Source: UBA4735 sp035935465 (GTDB lineage Bacteria > Chloroflexota > Limnocylindria > P2-11E). From it: 32,254 nucleotides of DNA. The DNA is taken from positions 1-32,254 of the forward strand of contig DASYXA010000092.1 in NCBI GenBank assembly GCA_035935465.1, read 5' to 3'. Of this stretch, positions 7,109 to 15,547 are shown piece after piece. The translations under genes and the position numbers were made by a program. The notes beneath the pieces were generated by a model. The model did no database searches. It had not been told where the DNA came from and saw only the letters and a program-made list of their open reading frames with translations. Position 1 is the stretch's first letter. Each line of letters begins with the position of its first letter.

Positions 7109-7146
7109 AGTGTGACCCGCCCGGATGAACGGCCGCTAAATGCCGC

Positions 7147-8220
7147 TCAGTCGCCCCGCACGCGCCACGACACCGCGATCGACGTCGACTCGCTGATCGC
7201 CCGGGCCTCGTCCGCCGGCTGGATGTAACGGAACAGCAGGGCCAGGCCCTGCGCGCCGATGACCGCCGTGAACTGGTGGAGGATCTCCGGTCGCCCGTCG
7301 ACCGAGCCGCGATACAGGTCGTCGAGGAGCACGAGATCGCCGTTCCGCTCGATCGCGCGGCTCGAGCTCCGCACGTCCAGGCCGCGCTTCCAGACGAGCG
7401 CGACGTTGTCCGCGTAGCTGTCCGGGGTCACGAGCGCGCTGCCGGACGCCCGCATCACGACGAGGACGTCGGTGTCGGTCTCGTACCGGGCCAGCTCGCC
7501 GGCGATGCCGAGGTGCACTTCCGTCCAGCGCGCGGGAAGCACGAGCGTGAAGCCGTCACCGGTCACCGTCGTGCCGCCGGCCGGCGGGCTCGCCGCCAGC
7601 ACCGGTGCGAGGTGTGGCTGGTAGGCGAGCGCGGTGAACTCGACGCGCGAGACCTGGTCGGGCAGCGTGAGCGGCACGCTCGCGAGGACGATCGCGACGG
7701 CGGCGAGCGCGAGCCCGAGTGGCGCGAGCGGCCGTAGGTTCGCGAAGAGGCCGTACACGAGCCGCGCGAGCAGGAGCACCGCGAGCCCGCCCACGATCGG
7801 GAGCGACTCGGGAAGGATCGCCAGGGTGGCGGCGAGGATCGGTGTGAGCAGGAGGGGCGTGAGCGCGAACGTGAGCGCCGTGTAGGCCTGGTCGAGCGAC
7901 AGGTCGGCGTGCCGGACGAGCCGCATGAACAGGGCGACCGCGCCGGAGACGAGCGCGGCCACGATCGCGAGCCGCGCGCCGAGCAGCAGAGCGTCGACGA
8001 GGATCCGGCTCGCGAAGTCGGGGACGCTGAGGCGCTTCGAGGCGAGCACGAGCGCGTCGATGGAGAGCGACAGCGCGATCCCGGCCAGGATCGCGACGAG
8101 CACGCCGGCCAGGCCGTAGTGCTCGCGGGCGAGGCTGGCGGCGAAGCGCCGGGGGCGGATGAGGGAGTCGCGGATCGACCGGCGGAACCACTGCCACTCG
8201 GTCTCGACCGTCTCGTCCAT
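7147..8220 (-). CDS. Yip1-like multi-pass membrane protein with extracytoplasmic C-terminal domain
   Basis: A 357-residue protein. A short acidic/tryptophan-rich cytosolic start (WQWFRRSIRDSLIRPRRFAA) precedes about five membrane helices near 35-58, 74-99, 113-134, 138-160 and 167-184. The first part has the look of Yip1-domain proteins. From about 205 to the end lies a soluble alpha/beta domain (TGDGFTLVLPARWTEVHL and following), presumably outside the membrane. The start is ATG 8220. TAGGCT eight bases upstream suggests a leaderless transcript. No enzyme motif is visible and the function is unknown. It may form a unit with the propeller gene downstream. Confidence 0.75.
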   Translation of the reverse strand: MDETVETEWQWFRRSIRDSLIRPRRFAASLAREHYGLAGVLVAILAGIALSLSIDALVLASKRLSVPDFASRILVDALLLGARLAIVAALVSGAVALFMRLVRHADLSLDQAYTALTFALTPLLLTPILAATLAILPESLPIVGGLAVLLLARLVYGLFANLRPLAPLGLALAAVAIVLASVPLTLPDQVSRVEFTALAYQPHLAPVLAASPPAGGTTVTGDGFTLVLPARWTEVHLGIAGELARYETDTDVLVVMRASGSALVTPDSYADNVALVWKRGLDVRSSSRAIERNGDLVLLDDLYRGSVDGRPEILHQFTAVIGAQGLALLFRYIQPADEARAISESTSIAVSWRVRGD

Positions 8221-8228
8221 CGCGTCGA

Positions 8229-8234
8229 AGCCTA
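8229..8234 (-). promoter_or_regulatory. -10 box (TAGGCT) of Yip1-like gene
   Basis: On the minus strand TAGGCT ends eight bases before ATG 8220, with no Shine-Dalgarno between. It fits the leaderless TANNNT pattern seen before several genes in this window. No convincing -35 is visible. Confidence 0.45.
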
Positions 8235-8245
8235 GACAACAGAAA

Positions 8246-8265
8246 GCCCTCGCCGTCGCGAGGGC
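8246..8265 (-). terminator. Rho-independent-like terminator (minus strand)
   Basis: GCCCTCGC-GACG-GCGAGGGC is a perfect eight-base-pair hairpin with a four-base loop. On the minus strand it is followed by TTTCTGTTGTCT, a T-rich tail that is rare in this genome. It would end transcripts arriving from the aminopeptidase side before the Yip1-like gene begins. On the plus strand the tail is poorer, though T-containing. Confidence 0.55.
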
Positions 8266-8550
8266 CTCTGTGATCTTTCAGACATTCATGTCCGGACGGG
8301 GACGCCGCTCCATGTCAAAGTGCTGGCCAGGAAATCCGGCCTCATGTGGGAGACACCTTTGACGGTGGTCTCGACGTAGGCGCTTCGTGGCCGGCGTCCC
8401 CGGATCGACCGGCCCCCTTCCGCCGGGGGCGTCATCGATCGACTTCGAGCACCTCGTAGCGAAGGTGGATGCGAACCATGTGACCTCCGATGCGATCGTC
8501 GGTCGCGCGATTGGAGCTCCACTTCTGTTCTACACCCACGCGTCAACCCG
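8266..8550. other. Stretch without a long gene; hairpins and a mini-ORF
   Basis: This region between the aminopeptidase stop and the terminator-like hairpin has no convincing long gene. It holds a GACAT-TC-ATGTC inverted repeat (8281-8292), a GCCCCC-N7-GGGGGC hairpin (8412-8430), and on the minus strand TTGACG (8555-8550) with TAGAAC 16 bases downstream as a weak promoter. A 15-codon ORF (8432-8479) and an overlapping 49-codon frame (ATGA, ending near 8286) are open on the minus strand. Base use is less biased than in neighbouring genes. Confidence 0.4.
8432..8479 (-). CDS. Possible 15-codon mini-ORF
   Basis: The minus-strand ATG at 8479 has GGAGG a few bases upstream and encodes MVRIHLRYEVLEVDR before TGA. 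The stop overlaps a second possible start (ATGA), and a strong GC hairpin follows at once. The layout recalls a leader peptide or a small ORF in an sRNA, but it could be a chance ORF or a remnant. There is no family match that I recognise. Confidence 0.25.
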   Translation of the reverse strand: MVRIHLRYEVLEVDR

Positions 8551-9687
8551 TCAAGAGGCCGACCCATCCTCGTTGTGGACACGCGCCGAACGAACGAGCC
8601 GATCGCGGATTCCCTCGGGAACCACGCGTACATCCGGCCACCACGACTCAGCTTCGTCGTTACCTGCGGCGACCGCGGCCTCCACGGAGAGCGCGATGCC
8701 GGACAGCAGATCCTCGATGCGGACCATCTCCGGCACCAGCGTGCCGTCCGGACCGGCGTTGTGATAGCCGGTGTTCGGCAGCGCGATGCCGGTCGCGATC
8801 CATCCGAGCCGCACGAACGCCGACGCCTCGCACGTTCCGCCGGGCAGCAGCCGGCGCTGCGTCGCGATGCCGCGCTCCGCGAGGCGCTCCTGCGCGACGC
8901 GCAGGTAGCGCTCGGCCTCGTTGCTGAAGGTGTTGTGGTAGTCGCCGGCGCGCACGACGATCCCGGCCCCCGCCGGCGCGTAGCGCGAGTTGCTCGCCTC
9001 GACCGACACGACGTACGCGTCGCGCGGGATCCCGCCGTCCTCGGCGACGAGCCGGGCGCCGAACAGCCCCGATTCCTCGGCCCTCGTGAACACCGCCTGC
9101 ACGCTGAACGGGCGCGTCTCGGTCCGCAGCGCGCGGAGCGTCGAGACGATCATCGCGCAGCCAGCGAGGTCGTCGGCGCTGCGGAGGAAGAGCTCGTTGC
9201 CCCGCCGCTCGAACGCGGGGAGGTCGAGCACCGCCCAGTCGCCGGCCGCGAGCGGCCGCTCGGCCGTGATGTCGCAGTAGCCGGCCGACCAATCGGGGAG
9301 CACCGGATCGTGGACGTAGCCGCTGCCTGTTGCCCGGTGGCCCTCGCGGACCCCATCGCGGTGCACGATCAGGGGGAACGTGCCGCGGAAGAACGAGGGG
9401 TCGATCCCACCGCGGAATCGCGCCCGTCCGCGCGTGCCGCTCGTCTCGACGACCTCGAAGCCGGGATGGTCGGTATGCGCGACGAACGCGAGCGCCCGCT
9501 TCGCCGATCCCCGCTCCAGCCGCACCGAGAGCTGCCCGAACGCGTCGCGCGCCGGCTCGAGGCCCAGGCGTCGGAGCTCCGCCGCGATCGCATCCAGCGC
9601 GCGCCACTCGTGGTACGGCACGGTCGGCGGCGACGCGACGCGCTCGAGCGTCGCGAGCGCCTCGTCTGCGTCGGGAGTACGGACCAC
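8551..9687 (-). CDS. M42/M28-like zinc aminopeptidase
   Basis: Cytosolic two-zinc aminopeptidase-type protein, 378 residues from the GTG at 9687. Motifs in order are FVAHTDHPGFE (first metal ligands), SADDLAGC (bridging aspartate), TRAEESGLFGA (catalytic Glu plus a ligand), VVSVEASNSR, where M42 enzymes usually have Asp, and TGYHNAGPDGTLVPEM with the last histidine. The protein probably trims short peptides. The true relation (M42 against M20/M28) and substrate need alignment. The start was chosen because a TATCCT box ends eight bases upstream, and no other start codon fits between it and the divergent ligase gene. The open frame further upstream is antisense to that gene. Confidence 0.82.
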   Translation of the reverse strand: MVRTPDADEALATLERVASPPTVPYHEWRALDAIAAELRRLGLEPARDAFGQLSVRLERGSAKRALAFVAHTDHPGFEVVETSGTRGRARFRGGIDPSFFRGTFPLIVHRDGVREGHRATGSGYVHDPVLPDWSAGYCDITAERPLAAGDWAVLDLPAFERRGNELFLRSADDLAGCAMIVSTLRALRTETRPFSVQAVFTRAEESGLFGARLVAEDGGIPRDAYVVSVEASNSRYAPAGAGIVVRAGDYHNTFSNEAERYLRVAQERLAERGIATQRRLLPGGTCEASAFVRLGWIATGIALPNTGYHNAGPDGTLVPEMVRIEDLLSGIALSVEAAVAAGNDEAESWWPDVRVVPEGIRDRLVRSARVHNEDGSAS

Positions 9688-9695
9688 CGGTCGCG

Positions 9696-9705
9696 AGGAT
9701 ATCGT
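9696..9705. promoter_or_regulatory. Bidirectional leaderless promoter core AGGATATCGT
   Basis: The gap between two divergent GTG starts is 27 bases. TATCGT (9700-9705, plus) ends nine bases before GTG 9715, and TATCCT (9701-9696, minus) ends eight bases before GTG 9687. The two -10 boxes overlap in the GATATC palindrome, so one symmetrical element can serve both genes. Confidence 0.55.
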
Positions 9706-9714
9706 CCGGAGCGC

Positions 9715-10867
<1,153 letters not shown>

Positions 10868-10871
<4 letters not shown>

Positions 10872-12247
10872 CTCGGCGCGAGCGGCGCGAACCGCGCGGT
10901 GAAGTGCCGCAGCTGCGGCGGCTCGGAGACGATCCTGTAGCCGGGCAGCGTCGGCGCCCGCCTCGCGACCTCGGCGACGACCTCGATCACGTAGTCGATG
11001 TGGCTCTGCGTGTACGTGCGGCGGGGGATGGCCATCCGCACGAGCTCCAGCGCCGCGGGCGTTTCGGTCCCGTCGGGATGGCGGCCGAACATCACGCTGC
11101 CGATCTCGACCGTGCGGATGCCGCCGGCCTCGTAGAGCGCGACCGAGAGGGCCTGCGCCGGGTAGGCGAGCGGCGGGATGTGCGCGAGCATCGCGCCCGC
11201 GTCGATGTACACCGCATGACCGCCGGCCGGCTTCACGATGGGCACCCCGGCGCGCTCGATCGCGTCGGCCAGGTACTCGGTCGAGCGGATGCGGTAGCGG
11301 AGGTAATCGTGCTCGACGCACTCCTCCAACCCTTGCGCGATCGCCTCGAGGTCGCGGCCCGCGAGCCCGCCGTAGGTGGGGAAGCCCTCGGTGAGGATGA
11401 GCAGATTGCGGCAGCGCTCGGCGAGGGCGTCGTCGTGCATCGCGAGCCAGCCGCCGATGTTCCCCAGCGGATCCTTCTTCGCGCTCATCGTCATGCCGTC
11501 GGCGAGGCCCGCGATCTCGCGGACGATGTCGGGCACCGCCGTATCGGCGTAGCCCTCCTCGCGGGTCTTGATGAACCAGGCGTTCTCCGCGAAGCGGCAC
11601 GCGTCGAGGAACAGCGGCACCTGGTGCCGGTCGCAGAGCGTCCGCACGCCGCGCAGGTTCTCGAGCGAGACCGGCTGCCCGCCGCCCGAGTTGTTCGTGA
11701 TCGTCACCATGACGACCGGGACGTCCTGCGGCCTGGCCTCGAGCAACGCGTCGAGTGACGCGAGGTCCATGTTCCCCTTGAACGGATGCAGCAGACCCGG
11801 CTTGCGGCCCTCGGGGATGACGAGGTCGACCGCCTCCGCGCCGGTCGCCTCGATGTTCGCTCGGGTCGTGTCGAAGTGCGTGTTGTTCGGGATCACCTTG
11901 CCCGGGCCCGCGATCGCGGAGAACAGGATCCGCTCGGCCGCGCGGCCCTGGTGGGTCGGGATCACGTGGGTGAACGGGAAGAGCTCCTGGACGGCGGCGA
12001 GGAACCGGAACCACGACGGCGAGCCCGCGTAGCTCTCGTCGCCGTGCTGGATCGCGGCCCACTGGTCGCGCGACATCGCGCCGGTGCCGGAGTCGGTGAG
12101 GAGATCGACGAGCACGTCCTCGGCCCGCAGGTTGAAGAGGTTGAAGCCGGCCTCGCGGATCTTCGCGCGGCGCTCGTCCTCGGTCGTCAGGCGGAGCGGC
12201 TCGACGGAGTGGATCCGGAAGGGCTCGATGATCGTGCGGAACGGCAC
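10868..12247 (-). CDS. tnaA: Tryptophanase (beta-eliminating PLP lyase)
   Basis: A 459-residue fold-type I beta-eliminating lyase that would convert tryptophan to indole, pyruvate and ammonia. Family landmarks are IEPFRIHSVEPLRL, VDLLTDSGTGAMS, IPTHQGRAAE, NNSGGGQPVSL, DACRFAENAWFIK, MSAKKD with the PLP lysine at 258, EGFPTYGGLAGRD and QLRHFTARF. Tyrosine phenol-lyase has Arg in the MERG segment and FFTARF at the end. Here the sequences are VEIGS and RHFTA, so tryptophanase is the better call, although the N-terminal DLLTDSGTGAMS and NIGGW parts also resemble the phenol-lyase. The GTG 12247 start lies six bases after TATGCT. There is no tnaC-like leader or tryptophan permease beside it. Its stop shares CTAG with the ligase gene. 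Confidence 0.9.
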
Positions 12248-12253
12248 GGCCGG

Positions 12254-12259
12254 AGCATA
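12254..12259 (-). promoter_or_regulatory. -10 box (TATGCT) of tnaA, leaderless
   Basis: The minus-strand TATGCT ends six bases before GTG 12247 and there is no ribosome-binding site. It is the same hexamer as before the antitoxin gene at 13002. Confidence 0.5.
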
Positions 12260-12316
12260 CGGGCGACGATCGGGTCACTCGCGGCCGGGTCGCCAGCGTC
12301 CAGGTCCTCCTATTCA

Positions 12317-12961
12317 ATGGAGCACATGGCTGCACCCGGGAAGACGCCGTTCTCCGGACGGATCATCTCGATCCAGCCACGGATCAAGCTGACGCGCTCG
12401 TTCGACCAGCGAAGCCACACCTACCTCGGCTACCTCCTCCTGGTGCGCGGCGCGGTGGGCTCGGCCGAGCGCGATGTCCGTGTCGCGATCGGGCCCGCTG
12501 CGCAGGCGGCCCACGGCCTGCGTGCGGGCGACAGCGTGCGCGGATGGGCTGTTCCTGTCCCTGAGCCGCAGAACGGGATGGCGGAGCTCCACAAGGTGAG
12601 CGGGCTGCAGGTGTGCGAGCGCGGCGCGTCCGCCGGTGCCTCAGGCCCTCCGTGGCACGATGTGCCGCCTCCGCTCCCGATCTATCGCGAGCGCGGGCAT
12701 CGCAGGCTCGACGCGAAGACCTACGAGCGCGCGTGCACCACGTGCATGTGGGGATGCCGGATGCCCGTCGCGATGATCATCGACCAATGGAGGCCGGAGG
12801 TCATGCGATACCGGGACGAGACGTTCTGTTACGGGCCACGTTCCTGCTCGGTCTATCGAGCGGGTCCCCGGCGGCGGGTCCCAGGCCGCAACGGGATGAC
12901 GTGGGTGGAGGACGACGAGGTCGACGACGATGATGTCCGTCACCGCGCGCCTGACGAGTGA
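12317..12961 (+). CDS. Conserved-looking protein with cysteine cluster, function unknown
   Basis: A 214-residue soluble protein (or 211 from ATG 12326, which lies nine bases behind a TATTCA box and is the likelier leaderless start). The N-terminal part (about 12-100) is beta-rich (GRIISIQPRIKLTRSFDQ, then GDSVRGWAVPVPEPQ) and could be an OB-type fold. The C-terminal part holds ACTTCMWGCRMPV (Cys 140, 143, 147) and FCYGPRSC (Cys 171, 177), a plausible zinc or Fe-S site, followed by an acidic tail WVEDDEVDDDDV. I have an impression of similar uncharacterised proteins in other bacteria but can give no name or reaction. It stands alone between tnaA and the toxin-antitoxin pair. Confidence 0.72.
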   Translation: MEHMAAPGKTPFSGRIISIQPRIKLTRSFDQRSHTYLGYLLLVRGAVGSAERDVRVAIGPAAQAAHGLRAGDSVRGWAVPVPEPQNGMAELHKVSGLQVCERGASAGASGPPWHDVPPPLPIYRERGHRRLDAKTYERACTTCMWGCRMPVAMIIDQWRPEVMRYRDETFCYGPRSCSVYRAGPRRRVPGRNGMTWVEDDEVDDDDVRHRAPDE

Positions 12962-12985
12962 GCGGGCGTCCGTCGATCGCGATTG

Positions 12986-12994
12986 TGGTATGCT
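12986..12994 (+). promoter_or_regulatory. Extended -10 promoter of the toxin-antitoxin operon
   Basis: TGGTATGCT (TG-N-TATGCT) is a perfect extended -10 element and ends seven bases before ATG 13002, so the mRNA should be leaderless. The surrounding TATG-N6-CATA dyad covers the start point and could be the antitoxin operator. Confidence 0.6.
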
Positions 12995-13001
12995 ACAACA
13001 T

Positions 13002-13223
13002 ATGCTCACCGTACCGGAGGCAGCCCGGCGGACACGCCGCAACCCCGAGACGATCCGTCGGTGGATCAGGGAGGGCAAGCTCTCGGCACGCAAGGTCGGC
13101 GCGCAGCATGTCATCGAGGAGGCGGACCTCGAGGGCTTTCTCGGTGGAGACGTCCTGCCGGGCTACTCGCCGCATGGCAGCGAGATCGTCGCGATCCTCC
13201 GCGCGCAGCGCTCCGCGCATTGA
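13002..13223 (+). CDS. Antitoxin, excisionase-type HTH (HTH_17)
   Basis: A 73-residue DNA-binding protein. MLTVPEAARRTRRNPETIRRWIREGKL is the classic MerR/excisionase-like HTH, followed by ARKVGAQHVIEEADLEGFLG, the usual wing and end of the domain. A short tail would neutralise the toxin. It is followed after six bases by a PIN-domain toxin gene, the order usual in VapBC-type operons. ATG 13002 was preferred over 12990 because the -10 box overlaps the earlier codon. It probably represses its own promoter through the TATG/CATA dyad. Confidence 0.85.
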   Translation: MLTVPEAARRTRRNPETIRRWIREGKLSARKVGAQHVIEEADLEGFLGGDVLPGYSPHGSEIVAILRAQRSAH

Positions 13224-13229
13224 ATTGAC

Positions 13230-13622
13230 GTGATCGTCCTCGACGCGACGACGGTCGTCGATGCCGCGCTGATGCCGCGTCGGCTGGAGCAGCTCGCGCG
13301 GCACTCGCCGGTCGCGCCCGCACTGCTCTGGTCCGAAGCGACGTCGACGCTCCGTGAGCTAGCATGGCGCGGCCGCCTGAGTGTTGACGAGGTGCAAGTC
13401 GCTCTTGATCGGCTGCTGGACGCGAAGATCGAACGGCGCGCCCCACGGCGTCTCTACGAAGAGGCCTCCGCGCTGGCGCGTGAGCTAGGCTGGGCGAAGA
13501 CGTACGACGCCGAATACGTCGCCCTCGCGCGGATGCTCGGCTGCCGCCTGGTCACTCTTGACGGACGCCTCCGCCGCGGCGCGGCGCGGTTCGCGGAGAT
13601 CATCGGACCGAGCGAGCTGTAG
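13230..13622 (+). CDS. PIN-domain toxin, VapC-like ribonuclease
   Basis: A 130-residue PIN-domain protein that should act as a metal-dependent endoribonuclease. The acidic active-site residues are all present: Asp 5 (IVLDATTVVD), Glu 36 (LLWSEATSTL), Asp 93 (TYDAEYVALA) and Asp 111 (LVTLDGRL). Length and motif spacing are normal for VapC. The GTG start lies six bases behind the antitoxin stop. VapC toxins often cut tRNA or the rRNA loop, but the target here is unknown. The tRNA-Glu gene begins 43 bases downstream. Confidence 0.88.
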   Translation: MIVLDATTVVDAALMPRRLEQLARHSPVAPALLWSEATSTLRELAWRGRLSVDEVQVALDRLLDAKIERRAPRRLYEEASALARELGWAKTYDAEYVALARMLGCRLVTLDGRLRRGAARFAEIIGPSEL

Positions 13623-13665
13623 GAGGCCCTGCACGTGAAGGTCACAGCGACAATCTGCATGTCGC

Positions 13666-13739
13666 GGCCCGGTCGCCTAGCGGTCTAGGGCGCTTCCCTT
13701 TCAAGGAAGAGGTCATGGGTTCGAATCCCATCCGGGCTA
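13666..13739 (+). tRNA. tRNA-Glu (anticodon TTC)
   Basis: The sequence folds as a full cloverleaf of 74 bases. The acceptor arm is GGCCCGG/CCGGGCT with a G-U first pair and discriminator A. The D arm is GCC/GGC. The anticodon stem CTTCC/GGAAG has loop CTTTCAA, placing TTC at 13700-13702. The T arm is ATGGG/CCCAT with loop TTCGAAT. CCA is not encoded. It lies directly after the toxin gene on the same strand, and may be read from the toxin operon, since no clear promoter is visible in the 43-base gap. Confidence 0.95.
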
Positions 13740-13854
13740 CTGATTCGTTTCTTCGAGAACCCGCTGGTCTTCGGGTGTCCTTCATCTAGCGGATCGTTCG
13801 GCAGTACTTCCCGTTTGCTCTCGCGGAGATGTCGATTGACGTGGACGCTACGAC

Positions 13855-14421
13855 CTACGGGAGCACCTCGCGCAGGTGTCCGCTGTCCGAGTCGTACACG
13901 AAGCCGCGCACGCGGTCGCGGTGCGCGATGAAGAGCGAGCGCCGGACCCGCACGATGGACTGCCGGACGTCCTCATCGACGTCGGTGAACGACTCGATCG
14001 CGAACGCGGGCGCCATCCCCGTGGCGTGCCGCAGCTCCTGGCGGAAGCCGTCGTCAGTGACCTTCTGCATCCCACAATCGGTGTGATGGATGAGCATGAT
14101 GACCTCGGTGCCGAGACGGCGCTGCGAGATCGCGAGCGAACGCACGACGTCATCGGTCACCGCGCCGCCGGCGTTGCGCAGGATGTGCGCTTCACCCTCG
14201 CGTAGACCGAGCGCCGCGAAGATGTCGAGCCGCGAGTCCATGCAGGCGACGATCGCGAGACGACGCGTCGGCCGCACGTCCCGGTGTTGCTGGCCATGCC
14301 GAGCCGTGAACGCCCGGTTGTTCGCGACCAGGTCGTCGATGACGTCCACGACCGCACGATAGGGCCGGCGGTCGGCAGGGGCAGCGATGGACGCGGGTGC
14401 CGGCAGCGAGTCTTCGTCCAT
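13855..14421 (-). CDS. Beta-class carbonic anhydrase
   Basis: A 188-residue zinc enzyme interconverting CO2 and bicarbonate in the cytosol. The zinc and catalytic residues are visible: Cys 60-Met-Asp 62-Ser-Arg 64 (ACMDSRLD), His 113 and Cys 116 (HHTDCGM), with ILRNAGG between them. The size fits the short type II beta-class. The ATG at 14421 follows the DUF1059-like gene by 63 bases on the same strand, so it may be the last gene of the minus-strand run from 15540. An internal GTG near residue 24 is a less likely start. Confidence 0.92.
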   Translation of the reverse strand: MDEDSLPAPASIAAPADRRPYRAVVDVIDDLVANNRAFTARHGQQHRDVRPTRRLAIVACMDSRLDIFAALGLREGEAHILRNAGGAVTDDVVRSLAISQRRLGTEVIMLIHHTDCGMQKVTDDGFRQELRHATGMAPAFAIESFTDVDEDVRQSIVRVRRSLFIAHRDRVRGFVYDSDSGHLREVLP

Positions 14422-14484
14422 GGGGCTCGTGTTAAGTGCCGGATGACGCGCTCCTCCTTGAACGACGGTTCGAGGATGAGCCCA

Positions 14485-14721
14485 TCAGTCTTCGGGAAGA
14501 GCCGCGAAGGCCTTCTTCGTGTTCAGGTACCAGCCCATGCCGCCGATCGGATTCTTCCACCTGCCCCGCATCGCCTTCAAGGCGCTCTCGTGGGTCGTGT
14601 CACCACCGGCGACCATGTCCTTCACGTGGCGATCTTCCGCTTTGATGACCTCGTCCGCCGTCATCCCGCGGAATGGGGCATCACAGGGTCCACCCATTTG
14701 CTTGCAGGTCATCGTCTTCAT
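14485..14721 (-). CDS. DUF1059-like small protein
   Basis: A 78-residue protein starting MKTMTCKQMGGPCDAPFRGM, the N-terminal C-x6-C pattern of DUF1059-type small proteins, then a helical segment (TADEVIKAEDRHVKDM) and a C-terminal extension ending WYLNTKKAF. Function is unknown. The ATG at 14721 overlaps the stop of the SRPBCC gene (ATGA) and has GGGAG upstream, so it is translated with it. Such proteins often occur beside ArsR/SRPBCC pairs, as here. Confidence 0.78.
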   Translation of the reverse strand: MKTMTCKQMGGPCDAPFRGMTADEVIKAEDRHVKDMVAGGDTTHESALKAMRGRWKNPIGGMGWYLNTKKAFAALPED

Positions 14722-15209
14722 CGGGCTCCCGTCCTTTCGTTCGTGGCGAGGTACGCGGCGAGAGCGTCGAGGGATCGCTGCGCTCCCTGGGCGGCGTGGT
14801 ACTTCGCGACTTTCTCGTCGCGCTCCGCCTTGGTGGCGAAGACCAGCCGCATCGTGACCTCGGTCGCGTCGCCGCGCTCGACGAGCGTGACGGTCGTCGG
14901 GACCGCGTGCGTGTCGCCCGGGCCCATCCCGTAGAGCCAGACGATGCGCTCGGGCGGCACGATCTCCTGCCAGGTCCAGTGATTGGGATAGGTGCGCCCA
15001 TCGGGGCCTTGGATCGTGGCGTCCCACACGCCGCCCGGCGTGAAGTCGAACGCGGTCGTGGTGATCCTGCCGCCCGTCGGGGCGCACCATCGACCGAGGT
15101 GCGCGGCGCTGGTGAACGCGTCGAACACGACCTGTCGAGGCGCCTCGATGATCCGCGAGACGACGATCTCCCGGTCCGCCTCGTCGCTACCGTCGGCTGC
15201 CATCGGCAT
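14718..15209 (-). CDS. SRPBCC (AHSA1-type) domain protein
   Basis: A 163-residue START-like helix-grip protein. Typical AHSA1 features are VVSRIIEAPRQVVFDAFTS, HLGRWCAPTGG, FDFTPGGVWDATIQGPDG, YPNHWTWQEIVPPERIVW and a final helix. These proteins bind hydrophobic ligands, and the ligand here is unknown. The gene overlaps the preceding arsR by 23 bases and the following DUF1059-like gene by four, so all three form one operon. ArsR followed by SRPBCC is a recurrent pair in which the SRPBCC protein is the regulated product. Confidence 0.9.
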   Translation of the reverse strand: MPMAADGSDEADREIVVSRIIEAPRQVVFDAFTSAAHLGRWCAPTGGRITTTAFDFTPGGVWDATIQGPDGRTYPNHWTWQEIVPPERIVWLYGMGPGDTHAVPTTVTLVERGDATEVTMRLVFATKAERDEKVAKYHAAQGAQRSLDALAAYLATNERTGAR

Positions 15210-15540
15210 GCTCCTTCCGCTGGAGGTGCTTCACGTATTCGTTGAGCCGGTCGAAGCTCTCGTTCCAGTACTGCTCGAACCCGATGACCCAGTCATGCAC
15301 CGGCTGGAGACCGCGGGCCTCGAGGCCGTAGAGCCGCTGCTGCCCGGACTCTCTGACGCGCACGAGCCCCACCTCACGCAGCACCCGCAGGTGCTTCGAC
15401 GTGCGGGGCTGCGTGATCCGGAGCGCGCGCGCGAGCTCGTTGACCGGGCGCTCGCGGCCTCTCAACAGCACGAGGATCCGCCGGCGCTGCGGCTCCGCGA
15501 CCGCGTTGAACGCATCCGACGTGGTCGCTGCCCGGGCCAT
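15187..15540 (-). CDS. ArsR-family transcriptional repressor (SRPBCC-linked)
   Basis: A 117-residue winged-helix regulator: AFNAVAEPQRRRILVLLRG, VNELARALRITQPRTSKHLR and LREVGLVRVRESGQQRLY form the ArsR HTH and wing. A C-terminal helix follows (FDRLNEYVKHLQRKEHA). No metal-binding cysteines are present, which fits the non-metal subgroup paired with SRPBCC proteins. The ATG at 15540 lies seven bases behind the -10 box, with the operator dyad inside the promoter, consistent with autorepression. Confidence 0.92.
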   Translation of the reverse strand: MARAATTSDAFNAVAEPQRRRILVLLRGRERPVNELARALRITQPRTSKHLRVLREVGLVRVRESGQQRLYGLEARGLQPVHDWVIGFEQYWNESFDRLNEYVKHLQRKEHADGSRR

Positions 15541-15547
15541 GCGTCGA

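Noticed and set aside
5232..7228. Long open frames on the opposite strand of the CysO/Mec and propeller genes
   Set aside because: Composition is that of GC-rich shadow frames (Arg, Gly, Asp runs), with no domain motifs, and they cover genes with clear family signatures.
8286..8633. A 115-codon minus-strand ORF across the gap below the aminopeptidase
   Set aside because: Its first part is an alternative frame of the aminopeptidase C-terminus, and the remainder has no recognisable motif. Only the short ORFs with a ribosome site were kept, at low confidence.
13741..13854. ACCCG-N8-CGGGT hairpin and a TTCATCTAGCGG stretch after tRNA-Glu, considered as terminator or tRNA remnant
   Set aside because: The stem is only five pairs with no T-run, and the stretch does not fold as a tRNA arm set or repeat the tRNA 3' end, so no attachment site can be claimed.
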